A stretch of 64,000 bases of DNA from NCBI GenBank assembly GCA_027625145.1, contig JAQBXK010000005.1:1-64000 (forward strand). Direction: 5' to 3'. A program made the translations under genes and the position numbers. Of this stretch, positions 27,020 through 35,841 are shown in pieces; the first letter of the stretch is position 1; the number at the start of each line of letters is the position of its first letter. The notes beneath the pieces were generated by a model. That model saw only the letters and a program-made list of their open reading frames with translations, was not told the DNA's origin and did no database searches. This DNA comes from Pseudomonadota bacterium. Lineage in GTDB: Bacteria > Pseudomonadota > Alphaproteobacteria > Puniceispirillales > Marisalimonadaceae.

Positions 27020-27588
27020 CATTAGAAAAAATGATAAAATCTTTTTCCAAATTTTTAATTTTAATTTTTTTGTTAATTATTAATAGTTTTTCATTCGCAG
27101 ATAACAAAAAGATTTCATGGGATGATTTGGTGCCAAATGAAGAAGCAGGAGTTAAAATAAATACAACTGGTATAAACACAAAAGGCATTCCAGATATTTC
27201 TAAATTTGGAGGCTCTAAAGAAGAATTAAATAGATTTTTAAATGATATGAAGGAATTTAAAAAGCTGCAAAAAAAAGATGCTCTTATAAATACTAAGTTT
27301 GATGGAAGTAAGATAAAAATTCCTGGCTACATTGTACCTCTTACTTTTGATGGAGATAATATAATTGAATTTCTCTTAGTTCCAAATTTAGGAGCATGCA
27401 TTCATGTTCCACCTCCCCCCGCAAACCAAATCATTTATATTAAATCTGCCAAAGGATTGAAAGCAGAACAGGTTAACTCAGCTGTTTGGGTTTCTGGTAT
27501 GCTAAAAGCTAAATCTGTTTCTACGATAGTAGCAGATGTTGGTTATACTATAGATGAAGCTGCAGTGACTTCATATTCATCATGGTAA
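27016..27588 (+). CDS. DUF3299 periplasmic protein (Zrg-type operon)
   Basis: A 190-aa exported protein with a hydrophobic N-terminal segment and a probable signal cleavage after SFSFA. The family core is present: KIPGYIVPLTFDGDNI, then GACIHVPPPPANQIIYI with a conserved Cys-His pair, plus VWVSGML and VGYTIDEAAV. DUF3299 proteins recur downstream of ZrgA-ATPase-permease genes, and their function is undefined. Translation is coupled to the permease by a 4-bp ATGA overlap. An alternative ATG five codons in (27031) would leave the signal peptide intact. Confidence 0.82.
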   Translation: MTLEKMIKSFSKFLILIFLLIINSFSFADNKKISWDDLVPNEEAGVKINTTGINTKGIPDISKFGGSKEELNRFLNDMKEFKKLQKKDALINTKFDGSKIKIPGYIVPLTFDGDNIIEFLLVPNLGACIHVPPPPANQIIYIKSAKGLKAEQVNSAVWVSGMLKAKSVSTIVADVGYTIDEAAVTSYSSW

Positions 27589-27608
27589 CATGTTGAATAA
27601 TTAATTAT

Positions 27609-28799
27609 TTATATAGTCTCACTGACACCCCAAATATTTGTTACCTGACTTGATAAAACTCCACCATTTCCATGGGCAACAGAAAGCTTTGCATTTGGAA
27701 TCCAGCCTCCATTTAATCTTTTACCCACATTGTCTCCAGAAGAGTTTCTTAATTGTCTTATTGCTTCTATAGTAACAAAAAGGCCATACATTCCAGGATG
27801 AACACATGACAACCCTCCCCCATTTGTATTAACTGGCAAATTACCAGATGGACCTATATTATTATTTTTAATTAAATTTATAGCTTCACCTTTATTACAA
27901 AATCCTAAATCTTCTAAAAATAACAAAGTATTAATTGTAAATGCATCATAAAGTTGAATAGTATTCATATCTTTAGGTAAATACCCAGACATTGCAAAAG
28001 CTCTTTTTCCACTGTCTATGGCAGATGTTCTAACTAAATCAGGCATCTCAGAAATCATGCGATGATGATGTTCCATTGCAGCACCTAAAAGATAAATTGG
28101 AGTGTTTTTGGTATCTTTTGCTCTATCTGCTCTTGTCATTACAACAGCAGCAGCACCATCAGTTACAAGACAACAATCAAGTTTTCCTAAAGGATCAACT
28201 ATAGGTCGAGCTGATAACACTTCATTTACTGATAGAGGACCATCGTTATGAGTATAAGCTCTAGGATTTAAAAGTGCCCATTCACGAGCTGAAACAGCAA
28301 CATTAGCAAGATCTTCTCGTGTGGCGCCAAATTCATACATATATCTCTTAGCAGCTAATGCATATGCAGTTACAGGCATTCTTGGTTCATATTGAGCTTC
28401 ATATGGCATAGCTTCAGAAATAGTTTTAAAACCTCCAATACTTTTCTGATTAGAACCATAGGCAACAACTGCAACATTAATTAAACCAGCATCAAGAGCC
28501 ATTGCAGCTGTTAAAATATGTGAAAGAAAACTTGATCCACCAATTTGAGATCCATCGGCAAATTTAGGTTTTACACCAAGATATTCTGATAAAGACATTG
28601 CAGCCATAGAATGAAAAGCTGTAGCAGCAAAAATTCCATCAACTTCACTTAACTTTATACCTGCATCATCTAGGGCATCATGAACAGAGTTTGCCATTAT
28701 TTCCATAGCACTCCAGCCCTTAGCAATTCCACAACCACTTTCAGCCAAACCAACTACAGCTGTTTTACCTTTTAACTTATTTATATCATTATAACCCAT
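27609..28799 (-). CDS. thiolase-like protein lacking the nucleophilic Cys (Ltp2/SCP-x type)
   Basis: A 396-aa thiolase-fold protein of the lipid-transfer/SCP-x branch. The position of the acylated cysteine reads QIGGSSFLSH (85-94), with serines and no Cys. The C-terminal GLSCVHPGMYG keeps the histidine motif. Cys-less thiolase-like proteins that pair with DUF35 partners include Ltp2-type retro-aldolases that cleave steroid side-chain hydroxyacyl-CoAs. Here the DUF35 gene is immediately upstream, five bases away. A C-C cleaving aldolase role is therefore inferred; ordinary thiolysis is unlikely. Confidence 0.82.
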   Translation of the reverse strand: MGYNDINKLKGKTAVVGLAESGCGIAKGWSAMEIMANSVHDALDDAGIKLSEVDGIFAATAFHSMAAMSLSEYLGVKPKFADGSQIGGSSFLSHILTAAMALDAGLINVAVVAYGSNQKSIGGFKTISEAMPYEAQYEPRMPVTAYALAAKRYMYEFGATREDLANVAVSAREWALLNPRAYTHNDGPLSVNEVLSARPIVDPLGKLDCCLVTDGAAAVVMTRADRAKDTKNTPIYLLGAAMEHHHRMISEMPDLVRTSAIDSGKRAFAMSGYLPKDMNTIQLYDAFTINTLLFLEDLGFCNKGEAINLIKNNNIGPSGNLPVNTNGGGLSCVHPGMYGLFVTIEAIRQLRNSSGDNVGKRLNGGWIPNAKLSVAHGNGGVLSSQVTNIWGVSETI

Positions 28800-28804
28800 T
28801 AAAA

Positions 28805-29194
28805 TTATCCCTCTACAATATCAAAAATTATGGCCGGCTCTCCTTTTAAAGAAGAAATTCTAGCTTTAACCTTTTGTCCAATGACAACTTGATCAGGTGC
28901 CACACCTTTAATTTTTGCCATCATCCTTGGCCCTTCTTGAAGGGTAATTAATGATATGTTAAAATCGCCTCCTTTTTCTGGCAATCTTCTATTACAACTA
29001 GTACTATAAACAATTCCATTTCCTGAAGCTTCAACCCATTCCAAATCACGTTCCCCTGTTCCAGGAAAAGCTACTCTTGGGTGAAAGAAAAATTTATTTA
29101 GACTTTTGCTTTTTTGTATCATGAATTTACCTTCTGAAAGGTAATTCTTAAATTGTTGTTCTGGACCTATAGAACCTGTTAAGTTTTCTGGCAT
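28805..29194 (-). CDS. OB-fold protein (DUF35), zinc-ribbon cysteines lost
   Basis: A 129-aa DUF35-family partner protein. The OB-fold core is clear (SGNGIVYSTSCNRRLP, ISLITLQEGPRMMAKI, KVKARISS). The N-terminal rubredoxin-like ribbon, normally four cysteines around a PRxxCPxCG stretch, reads FFHPRVAFPGTGERD without them, so it cannot bind zinc in the usual way. DUF35 proteins bind thiolase-like enzymes and help form the acyl-CoA site. The gene pair order with the Cys-less thiolase and the ADP-forming synthetase suggests one operon. Confidence 0.8.
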   Translation of the reverse strand: MPENLTGSIGPEQQFKNYLSEGKFMIQKSKSLNKFFFHPRVAFPGTGERDLEWVEASGNGIVYSTSCNRRLPEKGGDFNISLITLQEGPRMMAKIKGVAPDQVVIGQKVKARISSLKGEPAIIFDIVEG

Positions 29195-29219
29195 TTTCTC
29201 TCCTCAGAATAAAAAGTAG

Positions 29220-31304
29220 TTATTTGGTTACAATCAAAGCATCAAGAGCAATTATTTGATCTTCGCTTACAATCACTGGGTTCATTTCGACTTGATCGAC
29301 TTGATCTTTATTAGCTGCAATAAAATTGGACAAAGTAACTATTAACTGTGTTAAAGCTTTTACATCAATTGGTGCTTGCCCTCTAGCACCATAAAACAAA
29401 TCTTTACACTTTAGAGAAAGGATCATTTTTTCAGCTTTTTCATTTGATAAAGGAGCTTCTGCAAAAACAATGTCTTTCATGATCTCAGCGTATATACCAC
29501 CAAGCCCAAACATAATAATAGGGCCAAAAACCGGATCAATTTTAGCACCCAATATACATTCAAAACCCCCTTCAATCATTGGAGAAAGCATTACACCTTC
29601 AATTTTAGCATTAGGGGCATTCTTTTTTACATTCGACAATATTTGTTCATAAGCTTTTTTTGCTTGTTCAACACCTTCAATATTTAATATGACACCACCA
29701 ACATCCGTTTTATGTTGAATCTCAGATGAAACTATTTTCATCACGTGTTTGTTCTGATTTTCATTAAATATCGCAGATAATTCGTCTATATTATTAATTA
29801 AAAAAGACGAAACTATTGGTAAACCAGCTTCTCTTAAAATTTCACTGCAATCAATTTCATTTAATTTTTTTTGAGGAATTTTAACTAAAAAGTCATTTTC
29901 ATTAAAATTGTTTTTAAATTTATTCTCATTAAACTTTTCACCAAAAAACATTAAAGCAGACATGGCTACTACAGCTCTAGTAGGGTCCTCAATACATATA
30001 AAGCCTTCATCTTCATAAGTCTTAACTATTTCCTCAGAAGCAACCATACAATTGATAAAAAGTTTCTCCTCGTAACCTGTCATTGCTTGCTTTAAAGATG
30101 AAAGTAATGGCGTTGCTATAACAGGCGATCCAGCAGCAGATGTCCAAAATCCAATTAATGCATCATAACCACCTCTAGATAACATTAAATCAGTAAATTT
30201 TGGAACAATAGATAAATCATTAAAAAACTGAGCAGTAACATCTACCGGATTCATTGGAGAAGCAAAAGGAACAAGCTCTTTTAGTATATCTTGTGCATCC
30301 TGTGGCATTGGTCCAACTGTTAAACCTACATCAGACGCGGCGTCAGCCATCAAAACACCTCCACCACCGGAAATTGTTACAATACCTAAATTTTTGCCTA
30401 CAGGAAAAATTCTAGGTTTAGTGGCATAAGCAACATCAAGCATTTCTTCAGTGCTTTTAACTCTGTAAGCACCATGAGCTCTTAAAACTTCATCATAAAT
30501 AGCATCTTCTCCAGCCAATGAAGCTGTGTGAGAATTTGCTGCTGCTGCTCCAACTTCTGACCTACCAACTTTCATAAATATTACAGGCTTCTTTTCAGAT
30601 CTTGCTGTGTCTAAAGCTTTTGTAAATTGAGGTCCATTTTTAACACTTTCTGCATAAGCCATTATGGTATGCACTTCGGGATCTTCGGCCATTAATTGAA
30701 TTGTTTCTCCAACGGATAAATCAACTTCATTACCAGTAGTCATCCAATACGTAATATCAAGACCTCTCTCTTGGGCAACCATATAAATATGACTTCCATA
30801 TGCTCCAGATTGACTTGCAATTGCAAAGCCGCCTGGTTTAGGGGTTGTTCTATTAACTGTTGTGGTGAAAGTAGGAAAAAAATTATTAGACGAATTAAAC
30901 AGACCTAAACAATTTGGACCAATAACTCTAAGGCCACTCTCTTGACTAATTTTTTTGATTTGATTTTGTAAAATTTCACCTTGAGCACCAATTTCTGAAA
31001 ATCCAGATGAGAATATTAATGCTGTTTTTGCTTTTTTAATAACTGCTTCTTCTAATACAGATACAACTATTTTAGATGGAACAGAAACTAAAACAAAATC
31101 AAGATCTCCCTTGACATCAAGGAGGCTAGAATAAGCCTTTATACCCTGAACTGTTTCCCTATTAGGGTTAATCGGATATACGTCACCAGAAAAATTTTTC
31201 TCAATCATATTAGCTAAAGGACGTCCTCCAATTCTACTTTTAGTATCGGAAGCACCAACAATTGCTATTGATTTAGGTGACATTATTTCTTTTAAAGTCG
31301 TCAT
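29220..31304 (-). CDS. ADP-forming acyl-CoA synthetase (acetate-CoA ligase family)
   Basis: A 694-aa fused two-subunit synthetase. The N-terminal CoA-binding domain (IAIVGASDTKSRIGGRP), succinyl-CoA-ligase-like domain (VIGPNCLGLFN, SQSGAYG) and catalytic histidine in NSHTASLAGED (H259) are followed by a C-terminal ATP-grasp domain from about residue 480. The family interconverts acyl-CoA and acid with ADP/ATP through phospho-His. It heads the minus-strand trio with the DUF35 and thiolase-like genes, so it may activate the acid these act on. The acid is unknown. Confidence 0.88.
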   Translation of the reverse strand: MTTLKEIMSPKSIAIVGASDTKSRIGGRPLANMIEKNFSGDVYPINPNRETVQGIKAYSSLLDVKGDLDFVLVSVPSKIVVSVLEEAVIKKAKTALIFSSGFSEIGAQGEILQNQIKKISQESGLRVIGPNCLGLFNSSNNFFPTFTTTVNRTTPKPGGFAIASQSGAYGSHIYMVAQERGLDITYWMTTGNEVDLSVGETIQLMAEDPEVHTIMAYAESVKNGPQFTKALDTARSEKKPVIFMKVGRSEVGAAAANSHTASLAGEDAIYDEVLRAHGAYRVKSTEEMLDVAYATKPRIFPVGKNLGIVTISGGGGVLMADAASDVGLTVGPMPQDAQDILKELVPFASPMNPVDVTAQFFNDLSIVPKFTDLMLSRGGYDALIGFWTSAAGSPVIATPLLSSLKQAMTGYEEKLFINCMVASEEIVKTYEDEGFICIEDPTRAVVAMSALMFFGEKFNENKFKNNFNENDFLVKIPQKKLNEIDCSEILREAGLPIVSSFLINNIDELSAIFNENQNKHVMKIVSSEIQHKTDVGGVILNIEGVEQAKKAYEQILSNVKKNAPNAKIEGVMLSPMIEGGFECILGAKIDPVFGPIIMFGLGGIYAEIMKDIVFAEAPLSNEKAEKMILSLKCKDLFYGARGQAPIDVKALTQLIVTLSNFIAANKDQVDQVEMNPVIVSEDQIIALDALIVTK

Positions 31305-31399
31305 TATAATCCTTTTTTTGTATATACAATTTTCAAAACAAATATAAACTACAATAAATAATAAACTTGTTAAATACTTAATTTAATTTTTAGGACAAA

Positions 31400-32620
31400 A
31401 TGCCAAGAATTGTAATTTTAAGCTGCTTTATACAAATGATTTCTATGACTGGGTTTGCAGTTTGGCCAATTTATCTTATTGAACTTCAAAAAGTATGGCA
31501 TTTAACTAATAGTGAAGCTGGATGGATTAGTGGATCATTTTATATTGGTTATGTAATTGCTACACCATTCTTAGTTAGTATGACAGATACTTTTGATGCA
31601 AGAAAACTTTATTGTTTTTCATCTTTATTAGGCTGTATAGGATTATTATGTTTTTCATTATTTGCTAGCAATGCAATAAACGCCTCAATTTGTTGGGCTC
31701 TTGTTGGAGCAGGACTTGCAGGTACATATATGCCTGGTTTACAAATATTAAATTCAAGGCTTAATCAAACTTCACAAGAAAAATATGTTTCTGTTTACAC
31801 GTCTTTTTTTGGATTAGGTGTTGCCTTTTCTTTTTTTATTTTTGGAATATTAAAAAGTTATAAGATAAGTTGGGAAGAATCTTTTTTTTATGCATCTATT
31901 CTTTTATTTTTTTGTTCATTTCCTTTACTTTTCTTTGCTGGTGAAGAAATAGAAGAAAAAAAAAAGAAAAAATATCAAGGCTTATTAAAAGTAATTGTTC
32001 CAATTTTGGGTACTTTTAAAAATAAAAAAGCTTTACCTTACATCCTCGGCTACGGTGGACATAGCTACGAATTATTTGGTTTTAGAAGCTGGACATTTCC
32101 ATGTATTTTATTTCTATCAAACCATTTCAAAACACCTGCCAGTGATTCCTTTATTGCCAATGCAATTGGCTTAATGGGTTTTTTAGGTGTTTTTGCCTCT
32201 ATATATGGAGCTAAATATTGTATCGATAAAGATAGAGCAAAAATAGTCAGCAAGATGGGCTTAATATGTTTTATTGGGTCTATATTAACTGCCATATCTT
32301 TTTTATTAAGCTTCTGGTTAGCTATTTTAATGCTTTTTATATATAATGCACTTATTGTATTGGATTCTGGATCGTTAACAACTGGCGCTGTGATTAATGG
32401 GAAACCTGAAGAAAGAGGGGTAAGATTAGCTTTACATTCTATGATTGGTTTTTTTGGGGGAGCTTTGGGAGGGCCAGTAATTGGTTTTGTTTTAGATAAC
32501 TTTGGAGGTCAATCAAGTCATCTAGCTTGGTTTTTATCATTTGTCTGTTTAGGACTAGGATCTCTTTTTTCTTTTTTAATATTCAGATATTATTTTTTTT
32601 CAAGTAATAAATTCAAATAA
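31400..32620 (+). CDS. MFS transporter
   Basis: A 406-aa major facilitator with about 12 hydrophobic helices and a lysine-rich central cytoplasmic loop (GEEIEEKKKKKYQG, around residue 185) separating the two halves. The segment AGWISGSFYIGYVIATPFL after helix 1 and the loop TDTFDARKLY are family-like. It is divergent from the ADP-forming synthetase and followed 61 nt later by an MDR reductase gene. Direction of transport and substrate cannot be inferred; the cyanate/oxalate-type subfamilies are comparable. Confidence 0.85.
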   Translation: MPRIVILSCFIQMISMTGFAVWPIYLIELQKVWHLTNSEAGWISGSFYIGYVIATPFLVSMTDTFDARKLYCFSSLLGCIGLLCFSLFASNAINASICWALVGAGLAGTYMPGLQILNSRLNQTSQEKYVSVYTSFFGLGVAFSFFIFGILKSYKISWEESFFYASILLFFCSFPLLFFAGEEIEEKKKKKYQGLLKVIVPILGTFKNKKALPYILGYGGHSYELFGFRSWTFPCILFLSNHFKTPASDSFIANAIGLMGFLGVFASIYGAKYCIDKDRAKIVSKMGLICFIGSILTAISFLLSFWLAILMLFIYNALIVLDSGSLTTGAVINGKPEERGVRLALHSMIGFFGGALGGPVIGFVLDNFGGQSSHLAWFLSFVCLGLGSLFSFLIFRYYFFSSNKFK

Positions 32621-32681
32621 TTTTCTTGTTAAATATTAACTAATAATTAATTATCAAATATAATTTAATGGAGAAATTTTA

Positions 32682-33707
32682 ATGAATACAAAGATATTAC
32701 TTAACGAACGTCCTTACGGCGAACCAACACTTCAAAATTTTAAAACAGTTAAAGAAGATATTAAAAATCCAAATGATGGAGAAGTACTTTTAAAAACTAT
32801 ATATATGTCCTTAGATCCATATATGCGTGGAAGAATGAATGATACAAAGAGTTATGCAAAGGCTGTTGAAATTGGTGAAGTAATGGAAGCTGGCGCCTTA
32901 AGCCAAGTTATTAAAAGTAAATCCAATGATTTTAAAGAAGGTGATTTTGTAGAAGGTAGGACTGGATGGCAAGACAATCCAACTGTGGATGCTAAAGAAT
33001 TAAGAAAAATTGACCCTGCAATGGCTCCATTGTCGACATCTATTGGTGTATTAGGCATGCCTGGAACTACTGCTTATGTTGGAATGCATAATTTTGCAAA
33101 ACCACAAAAAGGAGAAACTATTGTTGTATCCGCTGCGTCTGGAGCAGTTGGAGCTACAGTTGGACAAATTGGAAAAATATATGGATGTAGAGTTGTAGGC
33201 GTAGCAGGTTCAGAAGAAAAATGTAATTTCACAAAGTCTGAATTAGGATTTGATGAGTGTGTGAATTATAAAGATCCTGATTTTAAAGATAAACTTAAAT
33301 CAGCATGTCCTAATGGTATAGATATCTATTGGGAAAATGTTGGTGGAATAACATTTGAAAATGTAATGCCACTCCTAAATGATTACGCAAGAATTCCAGT
33401 ATGTGGATTAATTTCTTTATATAATGCAACGAGTCTAAATGGAGAAGGACCGGATAGATTGCCAGGTTTGTTTAGACAAATCCTTACTAAAAGAATGATG
33501 ATTAGAGGCTTTATAGTATTCAACCATTATGATCAAAGAGAAGAGTCTATAGTTGAGCTTTCTAAATGGATAAAAGAGGGAAAAATAAAATATAAAGAAG
33601 ATTTTATAGAAGGTCTTGAAAATGCACCAAATGCTTTTATTGGTTTATTAAATGGAAAAAACTTTGGTAAACTTATTGTAAAAGTAAATCCAGATCCAAC
33701 TATGTAA
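32682..33707 (+). CDS. NADP-dependent MDR oxidoreductase (CurA/leukotriene dehydrogenase-like)
   Basis: A 341-aa medium-chain reductase. It has the subgroup signatures SLDPYMRGRM (43-52), MPGTTAYVGM and the cofactor motif AASGAVG (151-157). Relatives (prostaglandin reductase, curcumin reductase CurA) reduce the double bond of alpha,beta-unsaturated ketones or aldehydes with NADPH. A GGAG ribosome site precedes the ATG. The gene ends just before a strong hairpin terminator. The physiological enone is not predictable. Confidence 0.88.
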   Translation: MNTKILLNERPYGEPTLQNFKTVKEDIKNPNDGEVLLKTIYMSLDPYMRGRMNDTKSYAKAVEIGEVMEAGALSQVIKSKSNDFKEGDFVEGRTGWQDNPTVDAKELRKIDPAMAPLSTSIGVLGMPGTTAYVGMHNFAKPQKGETIVVSAASGAVGATVGQIGKIYGCRVVGVAGSEEKCNFTKSELGFDECVNYKDPDFKDKLKSACPNGIDIYWENVGGITFENVMPLLNDYARIPVCGLISLYNATSLNGEGPDRLPGLFRQILTKRMMIRGFIVFNHYDQREESIVELSKWIKEGKIKYKEDFIEGLENAPNAFIGLLNGKNFGKLIVKVNPDPTM

Positions 33708-33719
33708 ACAATATATTAG

Positions 33720-33754
33720 TTTTGATAGCCCTAATTCAGGCTATCAAAATTTTT
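33720..33754 (+). terminator. intrinsic terminator overlapping a convergent stop codon
   Basis: An 11-bp perfect stem TTTTGATAGCC/GGCTATCAAAA with an eight-base loop, followed by five T on the plus strand, so it should end the MDR reductase transcript. The right arm encodes the last residues of the convergent FadJ-like protein and the loop contains its stop codon (33731-33733). No T-run follows on the minus strand. Confidence 0.85.
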
Positions 33755-35827
33755 ATTGTTTTTCACTAAATCAATCAACAACTCAGGTGGAGACCAAAAT
33801 CTAGGGTCTTCTTCAGAAAATTTCTGTATATTTAATAATATTTTATCTAATCCAACCATGTCAGCGTATTTCATTGGACCACCTCTCCATCTAGGAAACC
33901 CATACCCATTCGTGTACACCACGTCTATATCTGAAGGACGAATTGCTATTTTTTCTTGCAATATTTTTACACCTTCGAAAACCATTGCAGCTATGTATTT
34001 ATCTAGTATTTCTTGATCCGAAAAGCTTTTAGGTTTTATTCCAACTCTTTGTCTTTCATTTTCACAAATTATATTAATTTCAGGATTTGCTGTTAAAGGT
34101 TTTATACCATCACCATAAAGGTAATAGCCTTTAGAAGTTTTCTGTCCAAACCAACCATTTTCACAAACTCTGTCTGCTATTTCTACATATCGATCATCCT
34201 TATGACGAAAAGGAGCCTTCCTTTTTCTAGTAGCCCAACCAATATCGCCACCAGCCAGATCTATTACCTGAAACACACCCATGGCACATCCAAAATTTCT
34301 TAAGACTGTATCAATATGAAAAGGGCTAGCTCCGTCTTCAACCATATGATAAGTACCAATTAAATACTTAGAAAGAACTCTGTTTCCAATAAATCCATCA
34401 CAAACACCAGAACGGACAGGAACTTTTTTCATTCTTTTAGCTAATAAGAAAGCTGTAGCAACAGTATCATCAGAAGTTTTGTCTGCGACCACTATTTCAA
34501 GTAATTTCATAATATTAGCAGGAGAGAAAAAATGAAGCCCAATTACCCTACTTGGATTTTCAACTACTGAGGCTATCTCATTAACATCTAAATAGCTTGT
34601 GTTAGATGCTAAAATACATTCTTTACTACAAATTGTATTTAGCTTAGCAAAAACTTGTTTTTTAATTTCCATGTTTTCAAAAACAGCTTCAATAACTAAT
34701 TCTCTATCAATAAGATTATCCATATTGGTAACTGCTGTAAATAAACTCATTATTTGATTTTTTTGTTCAGAAGAAATTCGACCTAACTTAACATTTCGAT
34801 CATAAGTTGCATTGATTTTTGTTAAAGCTTTCTCAATAGCTTCATCATTCTGTTCTATCATTACAACAGAAAAACCTGCGTTCATTGCAGCCATTGAAAT
34901 ACCAGTGCCCATGGTGCCTCCGCCAATAACACCTATTTTTTTAAGTTCTTTAGGTTTGCCTAATTCTAGCTCAGGAACTTTTGTTATTGCTCTCTCTGCA
35001 AAAAAAGAGTGAATTAAGCCTTGTCTTTGAGGACTTTCAATACATTCTTTAAACAACCTTCTTTCATTATCTATAGCATTAGGAAAGCTTAAATTTAATC
35101 CCTCTTCGACTGATTTGATAATAGCGTGGGGAGAAAAGAGATTTTTAGCTTTAATTAAAGTTTCAGATTTAATTTTTTCTATTGTCTTTTTTATTTCATC
35201 TAAATTATCAATTTTATCACTTATTTCTGAGGTAGGACGGACATCACTATTTCTTTTAAGTAATCTCCTTGCGTATGATATTCCGTTTTTTACCGTATCA
35301 TCATCTTCAGCTATTTCATCAATAATTCCATTTTTAAATGCTTCATCTATATTTACATGCCTGCCTGTTAACATCATATCTAAAGCCATGGAAACTCCAC
35401 ATAATCTTGGAAGACGTTGAGTTCCTCCAGCGCCTGGAAGAATTCCTAACAAAACCTCAGGAAGTCCAACTTTAGTCTTTGGAGCTGCAATTCTATAATG
35501 AGCAGACATTGCAACTTCAAGTCCTCCACCTAAAGGAGTGCCATGTAAAGAAGCAACAACAACCTTGTCTAGAACTTCAATTTTATCACAAACTTCACTT
35601 AAAATTGGTCCATCTACATTTTTCCCAAATTCTTTAATATCTGCCCCTGCTAAAAAAGTTCTTCCAGGTGCTGCTATTACAATTGCTTTGATTAAATTAT
35701 TCGCCCCAAGCTCATTAATGCTATTTAACAAACCTTTTCGAACAGAAGCACTAATTGCATTTACAGGAGGATTCGAAATTTCAATTAACCCAATTTCATC
35801 TATTATCGTGTGTTTAACTTCAGTCAT
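33731..35827 (-). CDS. bifunctional enoyl-CoA hydratase/3-hydroxyacyl-CoA dehydrogenase (FadJ-like)
   Basis: A 698-aa beta-oxidation enzyme. Residues 1-190 are an enoyl-CoA hydratase domain: an oxyanion segment FLAGADIKEF and both catalytic glutamates, E104 in GGGLEVA and E124 in LPEVLLG. The 3-hydroxyacyl-CoA dehydrogenase domain begins with the NAD motif GGGTMG (302-307) and keeps the catalytic HFFSPA histidine. It hydrates enoyl-CoA and oxidises the product to 3-oxoacyl-CoA. Its stop codon is inside a hairpin shared with the convergent gene. No separate FadI thiolase with an intact cysteine is in view. Confidence 0.93.
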   Translation of the reverse strand: MTEVKHTIIDEIGLIEISNPPVNAISASVRKGLLNSINELGANNLIKAIVIAAPGRTFLAGADIKEFGKNVDGPILSEVCDKIEVLDKVVVASLHGTPLGGGLEVAMSAHYRIAAPKTKVGLPEVLLGILPGAGGTQRLPRLCGVSMALDMMLTGRHVNIDEAFKNGIIDEIAEDDDTVKNGISYARRLLKRNSDVRPTSEISDKIDNLDEIKKTIEKIKSETLIKAKNLFSPHAIIKSVEEGLNLSFPNAIDNERRLFKECIESPQRQGLIHSFFAERAITKVPELELGKPKELKKIGVIGGGTMGTGISMAAMNAGFSVVMIEQNDEAIEKALTKINATYDRNVKLGRISSEQKNQIMSLFTAVTNMDNLIDRELVIEAVFENMEIKKQVFAKLNTICSKECILASNTSYLDVNEIASVVENPSRVIGLHFFSPANIMKLLEIVVADKTSDDTVATAFLLAKRMKKVPVRSGVCDGFIGNRVLSKYLIGTYHMVEDGASPFHIDTVLRNFGCAMGVFQVIDLAGGDIGWATRKRKAPFRHKDDRYVEIADRVCENGWFGQKTSKGYYLYGDGIKPLTANPEINIICENERQRVGIKPKSFSDQEILDKYIAAMVFEGVKILQEKIAIRPSDIDVVYTNGYGFPRWRGGPMKYADMVGLDKILLNIQKFSEEDPRFWSPPELLIDLVKNNKNFDSLN

Positions 35828-35841
35828 TTAGTCCTCATCAA

